From DATARR01 sp036376245 (GTDB lineage Bacteria > Acidobacteriota > Thermoanaerobaculia > Multivoradales > UBA5704), in contig DASVAS010000023.1 in assembly GCA_036376245.1 (NCBI GenBank), positions 1-64,000 of the forward strand: 64,000 nt of DNA, in the 5' to 3' direction. The position numbers and the translations under genes are program-made. The notes beneath the pieces were generated by a model. The model did no database searches and had not been told where the DNA came from. It saw only the letters and a program-made list of their open reading frames with translations. Shown here in pieces: positions 25,324 through 34,653 of the stretch (the first letter of the stretch is position 1; each line of letters begins with the position of its first letter).

Positions 25324-27096
25324 ATGCGCCCAGCCTGCCCCGACATCGTCGCGTGCTTTCGGCAGATGCTCGCCGCGCTCAAGGAGCAGCCAGCGGCGGA
25401 TCGCTACGGCTATGCCTGCGCGGTCGGAGTCGCGGCGATCGAGGCGTACTGGAATCATCTGCTGAGCCGGCATGGCAGCTCCTGGAAGCTGACGCCGCCG
25501 GTCCTGGACAAGCCGCTTCCCAGGCTCGAAGCCGGGGCCCGGAAAGCGGCCGGTGAGGTGGGGTTGCTCGCAGCGAGCTCCGATCCTCTTTTTGCCTCCT
25601 ATCTGATCGGCGAGCTCTACACGGCCCTTCTGCCTGACGATCTCCGCGCCAGGCACGGCATCTTCTATACGCCGCCGGCCCTGGCCGACCGCCTGCTCAC
25701 GCTCGCCTCTCAGGCAGGCGCCGACTGGTCCACCGCGAAGGTGTTGGACCCCGCCTGTGGGGGCGGCGCCTTCCTGACGCCGGTCGCGATCAAGATCGTG
25801 GCGAGTCTTCGCACCCGGGACGCTTCCGCTCTGCTGGATCACATCGCAAGCCATCTCCGGGGATTCGAGATCGATCCGGTCGGCGCGTGGATGTCACAGG
25901 CCTTTGTCGAAGCCGCCCTGCTGGAGCCTTGCCTGCGGGCGGGGCGGCGTCTGCCCCCTCTCGTGACGATGGGCGACGCCCTCACGATGAGCCCCGACTC
26001 TTCAGTCGACCTGGTGATCGGAAATCCGCCGTATGGCCGCGTGACCCTGTCGCCGCGGCTCCGTGAGGTCTACAAGCGCAGTCTGTATGGGCACGCCAAC
26101 ATCTACGGGCTGTTCATGGACCTGGGGGTTCGCTGGACACGTCCCGGTGGAGTCCTCGCCTACATCACGCCGACAGGATTCCTCGGGGGGCAATACTTCA
26201 AGGAATTGCGGTCGCTGATGAGCCGGGAAGCTCCGCCAGCAGGAGTGGACCTCGTGAGGAGCCGGAAGAACGTCTTCTCCGGCGTGCTGCAGGAGACGCT
26301 GCTGGCGGTCTATCGCCGGGCGGCGAAGCCCGGACCCGCCGCCGTCCATATCCTTGCTCTGGATTCGGAGGGCAAGGTGGAGGTTTCTCCCGCCGGCTCC
26401 TTCTCCCTGCCCCGCGTGCCGACGGAGCCCTGGCTGGTGCCGCGGGACCTCGAACAAACTTCTCTCATCGAGAGCGTGCGCGAGATGCCCCACCGGCTGG
26501 CCGACTACGGCTACAAGGTCTCGACGGGTCCGCTGGTCTGGAACCGGCACAAGCCGCAGCTCAGCGACAACCTCTCGCGCAACTCGTACCCGATCCTCTG
26601 GGCCGAGTGCATCGCCGGCAACGGCAGGTTCGAGCACCGGGCGGAAAAGCTGACTCACAAGCCTTTTCTACGGCTCAAGAGCGGGCAGGATTGGCTCCTT
26701 ACCCAATACCCTTGCGTCCTCCTGCAAAGGACTACCGCCAAGGAGCAGTCGCGCCGGCTCATCGCGGCCGTCCTTCCGGCAAGATTGATCCGTGAGTACG
26801 GAGCGGTGGTGGTCGAGAACCATCTGAACATCGTCAAGCCGTTCAAGAAATCGCCTCCCGTCTCGCTACGGGTCCTGGCTGAGTTGCTGAACAGCGAGAC
26901 CGTCGACAGCGTCTTCCGTTGCATCAACGGCAGCGTGGCGGTCTCAGCGACGGAGCTGGAATCTCTGCCCTTGCCGCCTCCTGAGGCCCTGCAGGGCCTC
27001 GAGGCGCTGCTCGACCGCAAAGCTCCTTCGGAAGAGATCCAAGGCTATATCCGCAGCCTTTATTCTCGGCGACTCGAAGCCAATGCGGCTGCCTGA
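25324..27096 (+). CDS. N6-adenine DNA methyltransferase of a type II restriction-modification system
   Basis: A 590-aa protein from ATG 25324. An upstream in-frame ATG at 25282 would place the start before the -10 element. Motif I is LDPACGGGAFL (about 140-150), motif IV is NPPYG (Asn234 start), and a downstream target-recognition region follows (FLGGQYFKELRSL and on). The layout of motif I before NPPY is gamma-class N6-adenine methylation. The restriction gene follows with a 14-bp overlap and belongs to the BsuBI/PstI family, whose known members recognise CTGCAG and methylate its adenine. The same recognition site here is an expectation, not seen. Confidence 0.88.
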   Translation: MRPACPDIVACFRQMLAALKEQPAADRYGYACAVGVAAIEAYWNHLLSRHGSSWKLTPPVLDKPLPRLEAGARKAAGEVGLLAASSDPLFASYLIGELYTALLPDDLRARHGIFYTPPALADRLLTLASQAGADWSTAKVLDPACGGGAFLTPVAIKIVASLRTRDASALLDHIASHLRGFEIDPVGAWMSQAFVEAALLEPCLRAGRRLPPLVTMGDALTMSPDSSVDLVIGNPPYGRVTLSPRLREVYKRSLYGHANIYGLFMDLGVRWTRPGGVLAYITPTGFLGGQYFKELRSLMSREAPPAGVDLVRSRKNVFSGVLQETLLAVYRRAAKPGPAAVHILALDSEGKVEVSPAGSFSLPRVPTEPWLVPRDLEQTSLIESVREMPHRLADYGYKVSTGPLVWNRHKPQLSDNLSRNSYPILWAECIAGNGRFEHRAEKLTHKPFLRLKSGQDWLLTQYPCVLLQRTTAKEQSRRLIAAVLPARLIREYGAVVVENHLNIVKPFKKSPPVSLRVLAELLNSETVDSVFRCINGSVAVSATELESLPLPPPEALQGLEALLDRKAPSEEIQGYIRSLYSRRLEANAAA

Positions 27097-28171
27097 TCCG
27101 CTGCCCATCCCGGAAATCCGGAAAAGACTGGAGCTGATCTTTCCGGAAGGAACGCCCGACCGTGCATGGTTCGTGCGCGACATGGCCGCCAAGGTGGTCT
27201 TCGTAATGATCTATGTTGGAGCGGTCGAGGGCCTGGAGAGGTGGCTGGGTCCCAAGCACATCTACGGCATGAGCGACGAACAGGCCGAGCAGCTTGGTGA
27301 GGAAGAACGGCTCGCCTATGGAGAGAACGCCTGGAAGGCAGGCTTCAAGCCATCAGGGATACGCTGGTACGCCGACACTACGCGCGAGCCGATCCGGGAC
27401 GAAACCCTCCGGCTTGGCCTGGCCAAAGTTGGGGCGGTCGTCCAAAGAGACGTGCCGACTACCTCCAGCAAACCCAGATACGCTCTGGAGGCTGCTTTTG
27501 CGGCCTTGTTCTCCCCCTCTCTCCAAGGAGAAGCGCTGCGGGAAGCGATCCTCGGGTGGCAGAGAAATCATCTCGATCCGCTCTCGCTGGCCCGCATCGA
27601 GTTGCTGCGCCAAGGGGCGGCGACTCTGGACAGTCTGGTTCCTGTCACGTTGCCCAACAAGACCGTACGCCAGCTCGTGACAGGGCCCAGCGCCAGCATC
27701 TCGAAGGCTGTGGTCGAAGTCTTCGCTCCGCAGTTCCTGTATCAACCGGCGGTGCTCCTGCTCAGCGAGAGTGGGAACAAGATCGTCGCCCAGGAAGAAA
27801 AACTGATCTCCAGCATCGGATTGAAGATCGACGCCGCCAAGGTCCTGCCGGATATCATCCTTTTTGACCTGGCTCCTCACCGCGAGTTGCTGGTGTTCGT
27901 CGAAGTCGTGGCCACAGACGGGCCGATCTCCAACAGCAGGAAGGAAGCCCTCCTGGAGATCGCGCAGGGCGCCCGCATTCCTCGAGACCGTATCGCCTTC
28001 GTGACCGCCTACCGGGACCGGAACGATCCCGCGCTCAAGAAGACCTTCGGCTCGCTGGCCTGGAACACCATCGTCTGGTTCCTGGCGGAGCCCGATCACG
28101 TCGTGATCCTGCGCAGCCGGCCAGCCCTGGAGCAGCGGCGGATCTTCGATCTTCTCAACGAAAATTCCTGA
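27083..28171 (+). CDS. BsuBI/PstI-family type II restriction endonuclease
   Basis: A 362-aa protein overlapping the methyltransferase gene by 14 bp. The C-terminal half has the BsuBI/PstI nuclease core: LPDIILFDLAPHRELLVFVE, in which Pro256-Asp257 and Glu274 look like PD-(D/E)xK catalytic residues, followed by ATDGPISNSRKEAL. The N-terminal about 200 residues are helical and contain KVVFVMIYVGAVEG, typical of the family. Likely cleaves the same palindrome protected by the upstream methylase. No truncation visible. Codon use and GC are slightly lower than neighbours, consistent with horizontal acquisition. Confidence 0.88.
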   Translation: MRLPDPLPIPEIRKRLELIFPEGTPDRAWFVRDMAAKVVFVMIYVGAVEGLERWLGPKHIYGMSDEQAEQLGEEERLAYGENAWKAGFKPSGIRWYADTTREPIRDETLRLGLAKVGAVVQRDVPTTSSKPRYALEAAFAALFSPSLQGEALREAILGWQRNHLDPLSLARIELLRQGAATLDSLVPVTLPNKTVRQLVTGPSASISKAVVEVFAPQFLYQPAVLLLSESGNKIVAQEEKLISSIGLKIDAAKVLPDIILFDLAPHRELLVFVEVVATDGPISNSRKEALLEIAQGARIPRDRIAFVTAYRDRNDPALKKTFGSLAWNTIVWFLAEPDHVVILRSRPALEQRRIFDLLNENS

Positions 28172-28214
28172 CATCTGGCACTCAGGCGGCAACCGGCGCC
28201 TCCTTCCCCGCTCC

Positions 28215-28242
28215 GCAGGGTGGCTCCTTCTGCCGCCTTTTT
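28215..28242 (+). terminator. Rho-independent terminator-like hairpin after the restriction gene
   Basis: A GGTGGC/GCCGCC stem closes over a short loop and is followed by TTTTT. It lies about 45 bp after the restriction gene stop. Confidence 0.5.
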
Positions 28243-28315
28243 GAATCCGGCCGCCCATCCCGGAGGGTATCGGCAACACGCAGCCAGGGCTCTGAAACTT
28301 CCCTTTAATTCCAAG

Positions 28316-28357
28316 CCAAGGAGGCGGTCTCTCCTCCTTGGATCACCGACAAGGAGG
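28316..28357 (+). promoter_or_regulatory. Potential RBS-sequestering switch before the 28365 gene
   Basis: CCAAGGAGG (28316-28324) and CCTCCTTGG (28333-28341) form a perfect stem. The same CCTCCTTG can instead pair with CAAGGAGG (28350-28357), which is the RBS of the ATG at 28365. This gives two mutually exclusive foldings, one with the RBS free and one with it blocked. Confidence 0.5.
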
Positions 28358-28364
28358 TTTCATC

Positions 28365-30230
28365 ATGAAACCCGGATTCCTGACGTGCGGTCTGCTGTTG
28401 GGCCTCGCCGTTGTGCTCGCCGCCAGTCCCGGCTTCGCCATGCCGCCGGGTGGCAATATAGGGCAGGACCTGTTGGAGGAGATGAAGGCGGTTGGATGGA
28501 AACCCGTCGCCCCCGGCGTGTTGCAGCGGAGCCTGGGGGACCATAAGGTCGAAACCATGGCTCTCGGGCCGGAAGGCTTCGCCTGGATGGCGGAGCAGCT
28601 CCAGGACAGGCTGGAGCTCCTGCTCGACGAATACCGGGTCCGCCCCACGGCGAACCTGCGGCAGGCCATCAGAAACCAGCAGCGGCAGATCCGGACGCTC
28701 CGGGAGCAGATCCAGACGCTCCCCCTGGAACCCGCCGATCCGGCCAAGTCGAGCTGCAACGAAACCTACCTGGCTGTGGTCAACGCCTATGGAACGGCTC
28801 CGAACCCGGGCGTGCGGGCGGATGTCAACGCCTCCTTCAGCAAGGGCTGCGGCTACTCCGGCGACACCTACGCCTACGCCTACGCCACGGCGACGCTGAA
28901 CGGCACCACTACGACCGTCGCGCAGACCGATCCGGACAGCGGCGCCAACATCAGCAGCCACGCCACGGCGAGCGTCGCCGGCACGACGGACTGCTATTCC
29001 TACGCCTATGCCTTGGTGAACAGCTCCGCTCTGGGGATCAGTCATTCGATGGTGGAAGAGAATTTCGAATGCCAGCCCCCGGTGGGCGAGAGCTACTTCG
29101 CGGTCACCCCGTGCCGCGTCCTGGATACCCGCAACACCACCATCCTGACGAATGCTCAGCCGCGCGTCGTCAACATCGCCGGGCTCTGCGGCATCCCGAG
29201 CACGGCCAAGGCGGTCGCGTTCAACGTCGCGGCCGTTTCACCGACCGGCAGCGGCAAGTTCAGGCTCTACCCGGGGGACGCCTCCACCGCCAACCCGAAC
29301 GCGTTGCTGAGCATCCTGACCTTCGCGCCGGCGACCTCCCCGCGGGCGAACAGCGGGGTCATTCAACTGGCGGCCAACGGCGCCGGGACCCTCGGCATCT
29401 ACCCCGAGGTCGCGGGCTCGCCCGGGCAGGCCCACCTGGTTCTCGACGTTCAGGGATACTTCAGCAAGGATGCGAGCCCGGCCGCGGGAGCGGTAGGGCC
29501 CCTGGGCTTCCAGACCGTGCCGCCCTGCCGGATGGCCTGGCCCGCTTCGCCGCTCGTGGCCGGCACAGCCACCAACTTCACCGCGCAGGGCGTCTGCGGG
29601 GTACCGGCGGGAGCCGCCGTGGCGTCGCTGCACCTCGGCGTGGCGCGTCCGGCCTATAACGGATACATCTCGCTCTATCCGAGCAACATCGCCACGCCGG
29701 GAACCTCGACGCTCAACTTCACCAGCGGAATCACAATGTTGCGCAACGGCGCCTGGGTGAAGCTCTCCCCTGCCACCCCGGACATCGCCGCCTACTTCGG
29801 CTCGACCGCGGGGGCGACCGCCTCGGTGCATTTCGACGTCAACGGCTATTTCAAGTCGGACGCCCCGCTCAAGTACAACCCCATCACTCCCTGCCGGGCG
29901 GTCCAAGGCGTGCTCCTCACGACCGATACGGTGCGCACGTTCCCGATCCAGGGGACCTGCGGAGTTCCCGTCGGCGCCAAGGCGGTGTTCGTCCGTCTGC
30001 AGATCGCGAACCCCACCTCGTCGGGCGACTTGACGGCTTATCCCTCGAACCTTGCCCTCTCTGAAGTCGCGGTCTCGACGGCCAAGTTCGACGCCGGCGA
30101 GCCGACGCTGTCCATGGGCACGGTCGTCCCGCTGTCGACGCTGGCCAACGACCTCGCCGTCAGCCCCGGCGAGATGACCGCGGGCGGCACCGTGGCCCTG
30201 GCGGTCGACGTGTTCGGCTACTTCCAGTAG
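28365..30230 (+). CDS. Large secreted protein with three repeated CR(V/A)-DTR / DVxGYF domains
   Basis: A 621-aa protein. ATG 28365 follows AAGGAGGT and gives a Sec signal peptide (MKPGFLTCGLLLGLAVVLA). Residues 25-130 are helical. A Cys/Tyr-rich part follows (SCNETYLAVVNAYG and on). The rest is about three copies of a domain that begins near TPCRVLDTR / PPCRMAW / TPCRAVQG, has CG(I/V)P and YP in the middle, and ends DV(Q/N/F)GYF. This domain is common in secreted proteins of Acidobacteria and Actinobacteria and likely forms beta modules. Function is unknown. A structure that could mask the RBS precedes it. Confidence 0.7.
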   Translation: MKPGFLTCGLLLGLAVVLAASPGFAMPPGGNIGQDLLEEMKAVGWKPVAPGVLQRSLGDHKVETMALGPEGFAWMAEQLQDRLELLLDEYRVRPTANLRQAIRNQQRQIRTLREQIQTLPLEPADPAKSSCNETYLAVVNAYGTAPNPGVRADVNASFSKGCGYSGDTYAYAYATATLNGTTTTVAQTDPDSGANISSHATASVAGTTDCYSYAYALVNSSALGISHSMVEENFECQPPVGESYFAVTPCRVLDTRNTTILTNAQPRVVNIAGLCGIPSTAKAVAFNVAAVSPTGSGKFRLYPGDASTANPNALLSILTFAPATSPRANSGVIQLAANGAGTLGIYPEVAGSPGQAHLVLDVQGYFSKDASPAAGAVGPLGFQTVPPCRMAWPASPLVAGTATNFTAQGVCGVPAGAAVASLHLGVARPAYNGYISLYPSNIATPGTSTLNFTSGITMLRNGAWVKLSPATPDIAAYFGSTAGATASVHFDVNGYFKSDAPLKYNPITPCRAVQGVLLTTDTVRTFPIQGTCGVPVGAKAVFVRLQIANPTSSGDLTAYPSNLALSEVAVSTAKFDAGEPTLSMGTVVPLSTLANDLAVSPGEMTAGGTVALAVDVFGYFQ

Positions 30231-30251
30231 CGGGATCCGGAATCCAGTCCA

Positions 30252-30276
30252 GCCGGCGGGCCTCAGGCCCGCCGGC
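30252..30276. terminator. Perfect GC-rich palindrome between convergent genes
   Basis: GCCGGCGGGCC, a TCA loop, and GGCCCGCCGGC form a perfect 11-bp stem. It lies between the secreted-protein stop (30230) and the last codons of the methyltransferase (stop at 30263), so it may end both transcripts. No T-run is seen. Confidence 0.55.
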
Positions 30277-30910
30277 CCCCGGCAAGGTGGGAATCCACCA
30301 CGTGGACCACGAAAAGCCCGGGCGCCGGGCGGACGGTCTCCCGCACCGTCAGGCCGGCGGCGCGGATCGCCGCGAGCGCTCCTCCCCGCGCGAAGCCCTG
30401 GAGATAGGGGGTCTCGAACAGTCCCAGGCCGCCGAGGACGAGCCGCCGCCAGGGCTCGCGCCGGGGCACGTCGTAGTCCAGCACCACCACCGCGTCCCGC
30501 GCCACCCGGGCGGCCTCGCGCAGGACCTCCGCGCGCACCCGGCCCGGCATGTCGTGCAGGGCGAAGGAGAGGGTGACGGCGTCGAAGGAGCGGTCGGGGA
30601 AGGCGAGCCGCCGGGCGTCCATGGCCACGAACCGCACCGGCAGGCGGCGCGCCTTGCGCACGGCGCGGCCGAGCATGGAGAAGGTCATGTCCACGGCGGT
30701 GACGGCGGCGCCGCGGCGGGCCAGCCGCAGGGCGATCTCCCCGGTGCCGGTGCAGAGGTCGAGGACCGACCGGCCCGGCCGCGCCCCGGTCCGCCGCACC
30801 GCCGCGTCGTAGGCGAAGCCGATGGGCTTCGCGAAGGCGTCGTAAAGGGGGCTCCAGCGGCCGAAGAAGCGCCGGGTGAAGGCGACGTAGGGATCGCCGG
30901 CGGCGCTCAC
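30263..30910 (-). CDS. UbiE/MenG-like class I methyltransferase
   Basis: A 215-aa methyltransferase from GTG 30910, which overlaps the upstream stop by four bases. Motif I is LDLCTGTGEIALRLA (50-64), followed by VDMTFSML (acidic motif II), DARRLAFPDRSFDAVTLSFALHD, and the C-terminal FVVHVVDSHLA. The start sequence (FTRRFFGRWSPLYDAFAKPIG) resembles the demethylmenaquinone/ubiquinone methyltransferase lead. Together with UbiA two genes upstream, a quinone-like prenylated product is likely. Last gene of the 9-gene coupled operon; a perfect palindrome follows. Confidence 0.8.
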   Translation of the reverse strand: MSAAGDPYVAFTRRFFGRWSPLYDAFAKPIGFAYDAAVRRTGARPGRSVLDLCTGTGEIALRLARRGAAVTAVDMTFSMLGRAVRKARRLPVRFVAMDARRLAFPDRSFDAVTLSFALHDMPGRVRAEVLREAARVARDAVVVLDYDVPRREPWRRLVLGGLGLFETPYLQGFARGGALAAIRAAGLTVRETVRPAPGLFVVHVVDSHLAGGRRA

Positions 30911-31728
30911 CGCTCCCGCTCGGCCTCGGCCAGGACCCGGCGGGCTTCGGCCAGGATCTCCGTTTCTTCGACCAGATTCTCGGCGCGCGGGGTCCGCGAC
31001 GCCACCTCGCGCAGCAGGGCCAGCGCCTGCGCGCGCTCCTCCGGCCGGTGCTCCAGCAGCGCCTCGGCGAGGAAGAGCGGATTGCGGGGGTCGCTCGCCG
31101 AGGCGGCCAGGGCCCGCCGGAGCTGGGCGATTCCTTCCTCCCGGTCGACCCAGTCGGTCACCAGGGGGATGCGGGGGACCACGGTGTGGAGGCGTCCGAG
31201 CAGGCGCCAGCCGGCGGCGTCCCGGTAGGAGGGATCGAGGGCCGCGACCAGCGCGGCGTGGTCGCGGACGCGCCCGGCCACGTCCTTCATCGCCGCCGCG
31301 AGGTTGCCGTGGGACATCCCCCAGAGACCCCAACTGATCGCCGCCCAGAAGTGGGCGTCCACGGCCTCGGGGACCGCCGCGCCGCCGGCCCGCTTGGCGA
31401 CCTGGGCGCAGGCCTCCTCGCTCACCTCCACGGCGCGGTCGAAACGGCCGCGCGCCTTGCCGGCGTCCTTCGCCGCGAAGTGGCCGGCGAAGTAGAGCGC
31501 CTCCACGAGCTTGAAGCGCAGCCGCGGATCCTCCGGACGCGCCCGGAGCGCCGCCTCGTAGGCGTCCACCGCCCCGTCGGCGAAGGAGGGATCGACCCGC
31601 CCCGTGGCGGCGAAGCCCTCGGCCCGCCGCGCCCACAGCCGGTCGCCCCGCTCTTCCGGGCCCTCCGCCGCCGCGAGCAGCGCGGGCACCAGGAGCGCGG
31701 CGATCCCGAGGAGGACCGGCCGTCTCAT
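30907..31728 (-). CDS. Secreted TPR-like repeat protein
   Basis: A 273-aa protein. Its ATG overlaps the UbiA-like stop (ATGA). Signal peptide MRRPVLLGIAALLVPALLAAAEG. The rest is all-helical with TPR-like spacing (YEAALRARPEDPRLRFKLVEALYFAGHF; AQLRRALAASASDPRNPLFLAEALLEHRPEE). Probably a periplasmic scaffold for other operon products; no enzyme motif is visible. Confidence 0.6.
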   Translation of the reverse strand: MRRPVLLGIAALLVPALLAAAEGPEERGDRLWARRAEGFAATGRVDPSFADGAVDAYEAALRARPEDPRLRFKLVEALYFAGHFAAKDAGKARGRFDRAVEVSEEACAQVAKRAGGAAVPEAVDAHFWAAISWGLWGMSHGNLAAAMKDVAGRVRDHAALVAALDPSYRDAAGWRLLGRLHTVVPRIPLVTDWVDREEGIAQLRRALAASASDPRNPLFLAEALLEHRPEERAQALALLREVASRTPRAENLVEETEILAEARRVLAEAERER

Positions 31729-32579
31729 CCCTTCACCGCCAGCGAGAGCCACGCCGCGGCGAACAGCGCCACGCTGACGAGGCCGTTCATGGTCAGGAAG
31801 GAGACCTGGATGCGCGACAGGTCGCGGGGGCTGACGATGGCATGCTCGTAAGCGAGGGCGGCGCCTGCGGCCACCAGGCCCACCACGTAGGGCGCGCCCA
31901 GGCCGAAGCGCCAGCCGGTCCAGGCGAAGCCGGCGAAGGCCAGGACGTGGAAGGCCCGCGCCAGGCGCAGGGCCGCCGGACGGCCGAGCCGGGCCGGGAT
32001 GGAATGCAGCTTCGCCCCGCGGTCGAAGTCGGCGTCCAGGCAGGCGTAGACGACATCGAAGCCCGCCACCCAGAAGACCACCGCCAACGAGAGCGGCGCC
32101 GGATATCCCTTCAGGCTCCCGGCGACCGCCACCCAGCCGCCCAGCGGCGCCAGCCCCAGGGCCGCGCCGAGCGCCAGGTGCGCCAGGGCCGTGAAGCGCT
32201 TGGTCAGCGAATAGCCCAGGGTGAGCGCCAGCACCAGCGGGGAGATCCGCAGGGTCAAGGGATTGAGCGCCGCGCAGGCCGCCACGAACACGGCGGACGC
32301 GACCGCGACCACGGCCCAGGCCTCGGCGGGCGCGATGGCGCCCGCGGCCAGGGCGCGGCCCGCCGTACGCGGATTGGCGGCGTCGAAGCGGCGGTCGGCC
32401 AGGCGGTTGAAGGTCATCGCCGCCGTGCGCACGGCCACGGCGGCCACCACGGTCCACAGGACCGCGCGCCAGCCGGGCGGGCCGCCGGCGGCCAGGAAGG
32501 CCCCCAGCAGCGCGAAGGGCAGGGCGAAGACGCTATGGGAAAACTTGATGGTCTCGAGCCAGAGCCGGAAGCGGTTCAT
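31725..32579 (-). CDS. UbiA-family polyprenyltransferase (MqnP-like)
   Basis: A 284-aa integral-membrane prenyltransferase with about eight to nine helices. The first Asp-rich motif is in NRLADRRFDAANPRTAGR (Asn58, Asp62, Asp66) and the second in DVVYACLDADFDRGAKLHS (about 174-192). It follows KFSHSVFALPFALLG at the N-terminus. The NPRTAGR block is typical of the 4-hydroxybenzoate/futalosine-pathway branch of UbiA. It attaches an isoprenoid chain to an aromatic ring at the membrane. A polyprenyl synthase to supply the chain is encoded in the same operon. The start overlaps the MMPL gene's 3' end by 47 bp; the alternative later start would remove conserved N-terminal residues. Confidence 0.85.
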   Translation of the reverse strand: MNRFRLWLETIKFSHSVFALPFALLGAFLAAGGPPGWRAVLWTVVAAVAVRTAAMTFNRLADRRFDAANPRTAGRALAAGAIAPAEAWAVVAVASAVFVAACAALNPLTLRISPLVLALTLGYSLTKRFTALAHLALGAALGLAPLGGWVAVAGSLKGYPAPLSLAVVFWVAGFDVVYACLDADFDRGAKLHSIPARLGRPAALRLARAFHVLAFAGFAWTGWRFGLGAPYVVGLVAAGAALAYEHAIVSPRDLSRIQVSFLTMNGLVSVALFAAAWLSLAVKG

Positions 32580-34653
32580 GCGGTCTCTCCAGAAGCGAGG
32601 GGAAGCGGGCGGCGGCCAGCTTCAGCAGGCCGGGCAACACCAGCAGGGAGAAGATCAACGAGAAGGTGGAGCCCAGGGTCAGCACGATCCCGAACGAGGC
32701 CAGCCCGCGGTGGCTGGTGAACATCAGGGCCCCGAACCCCACGATGGTGGTCAGCACGCAGAGGAACACGGCGGCGCCGGAGCCCGCCAGGGTGCGGTCG
32801 AGGTCGCCGTGCTCCTGGCGGAAGCGGTGGACGATGTGCGCCCCGGTGTCCACCGCCGTGCCCAGCAGCACCGGCACGGCCATGACGTTGAGCGGATTGA
32901 AGTCGAGGCCCAGCAGGCGCATGGCGGCGAGCGTGGCGGCCGTGCTCAGGGCCGTGGGCAGCAGCGCCAGGGCCGACCAGGCGGGGCTCCGGAGGTCGAG
33001 CAGCACCAGCAGGACGACCACCAGAGCGCTTAAGGCCGCCGTGATCCACAGCGCCCGCTTCGAGAGATCGATCATGAAGCGGCCGAGCACGGGCATGCCG
33101 GTCACCTCCGGATCGATCGCCCGCATGCGGGCCAGGAAGCGGGATTCGAAAGCCGGGTCCCAGACGTCGCCGTTGGGATAGGCGTAGACCGCCAGCCGGC
33201 CGTCCGGAGCCTGGAAGCCGGCGTGGAAGGCCTCCCACTCGCCGGGGACGCGCCGCGCCACGGCGTCGAGCAGGGCGAAGTCCGCCACAGACCTGACGGT
33301 CCCCACGGTGTCCTCCTTGCGGAGCTTCTCCGCGATCTCCCGCGCACCTTCCGGCGAATCCACGAGAAAGGCGGCGAACTGCGGCGAGAAGGCCGAGCGG
33401 CGGACCATCTCGCGCTCCAGGCGCACGGCCTCGGAGTCCCTGGGCTGGAGACCGAGGTAGTCGCCGTTGAAGGCGGGCAGCCCGCCGGCGAGCCCGGCGA
33501 GGGCCAGCAGCGACAACGCCACCGCCAGGCCGGGCCGCTGGAGCCGGGCGAGCCAGCGCCCGAAGCTACGCTCCATCAGCGGGCGCTCCCGCCGCCGCCG
33601 GCCGCCCACCAGCATCAGCAGCGCCGGCAGCAGGGTGGCCATCAGCAGCAGGGCGAGCAGGATGCCCGTGCCGCCGATGAACCCCAGCTCGGCGAAGCCG
33701 CGGAAGCCCGACAGGGTCATGGCGTAGAAGGCGAAGGCGGTGGTGAGGGCGCCGGTGGCGAGGCCCGGCCCCAGCTCCCGCACGGCGGCCACCAGGGCCT
33801 CCCGTTTTTCCCGCCCCTCTCCCAGGTGCTCCTCGAAGCGGTCCACCACGTAGGTGCCGTAGTCGATGCCCAGCCCGAACAGCGCCGAGAAGAAGGTGGC
33901 CGAGACCAGCGTCAGGTAGCCGGGGACCAGGGCCACCACGCCGGCCACCAGCGCGGCCGAGACCGCCAGCGTGGCCGAGGCCATCAGGGGCCGCGAGATC
34001 TCGCTGAAGCCGAAGGCGAACAGGATCAGGATCAGCACGAAGGAGACCGCCGACAGCCGCGAGGTGTCGCGCTGGATGATGTCGCGGTCGTCGAGGGCGT
34101 ATTGCGGCAGCCCGGTCAACCCGGCCTTGACGCCGTCCGCCGCCAGGCCCGCCTGTCCGATCCTCTCGCGCACGGCCTGGACGAACGGCGCGATGGTGGC
34201 GGCGCTGGAGTCCGGGTCCGCCGGCTGGACGAAGAGAAAGAACATCCGGCGGTCCTTGGAGGTGAAGTAGGGATCGGGCCCGAAGGGGAGCAGGGACTGG
34301 TACGGCAGACGCGCGAACACCGCCCGCACGCCGTGGGCGCCGCGCACCTCCGCCGCCACCCGGTCCGCCGCCGGCCTCAGCTTCGCGGGGTCCGATCCCT
34401 CCAGGACGACCACCAGCATGTTGGGCGTGCCGAAGCTGCGCGCGAAGTCGCGGAAGCGGGCCACGGCGGGCAGGTCCGGATCGACCAGGTCGAGGTTGGA
34501 GGTCTTGACCTCCAGGCGGGACGCCACGAGCAGCAGGGCGGCGGCGGCGAGCAGGAGCGCCAGCGCGATCGTCCATCCCGGGCGGGCCGTGGAAGCTTCG
34601 GCGAGACGGCCGAAGACGCGTTCCTGGAGACGGAGGCCGGACGGGTTCTTCAT
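32533..34653 (-). CDS. MMPL/RND-family transporter (HpnN-like)
   Basis: A 706-aa transporter with two copies of the RND half: one helix and a periplasmic loop, then about five helices, repeated. It starts TARPGWTIALALLLAAAALLLVA and each half carries GxDxG-type helix (GLGIDYGTYVVDRF; LLGTAVDTGAHIVHRFR). The shape matches hopanoid/lipid exporters (HpnN, MMPL) rather than the 1000-aa drug exporters. Its ATG overlaps the stop of the upstream fusion gene. In this operon it could move an isoprenoid lipid across the periplasm. Confidence 0.85.
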   Translation of the reverse strand: MKNPSGLRLQERVFGRLAEASTARPGWTIALALLLAAAALLLVASRLEVKTSNLDLVDPDLPAVARFRDFARSFGTPNMLVVVLEGSDPAKLRPAADRVAAEVRGAHGVRAVFARLPYQSLLPFGPDPYFTSKDRRMFFLFVQPADPDSSAATIAPFVQAVRERIGQAGLAADGVKAGLTGLPQYALDDRDIIQRDTSRLSAVSFVLILILFAFGFSEISRPLMASATLAVSAALVAGVVALVPGYLTLVSATFFSALFGLGIDYGTYVVDRFEEHLGEGREKREALVAAVRELGPGLATGALTTAFAFYAMTLSGFRGFAELGFIGGTGILLALLLMATLLPALLMLVGGRRRRERPLMERSFGRWLARLQRPGLAVALSLLALAGLAGGLPAFNGDYLGLQPRDSEAVRLEREMVRRSAFSPQFAAFLVDSPEGAREIAEKLRKEDTVGTVRSVADFALLDAVARRVPGEWEAFHAGFQAPDGRLAVYAYPNGDVWDPAFESRFLARMRAIDPEVTGMPVLGRFMIDLSKRALWITAALSALVVVLLVLLDLRSPAWSALALLPTALSTAATLAAMRLLGLDFNPLNVMAVPVLLGTAVDTGAHIVHRFRQEHGDLDRTLAGSGAAVFLCVLTTIVGFGALMFTSHRGLASFGIVLTLGSTFSLIFSLLVLPGLLKLAAARFPSLLERPHEPLPALARDHQVFP

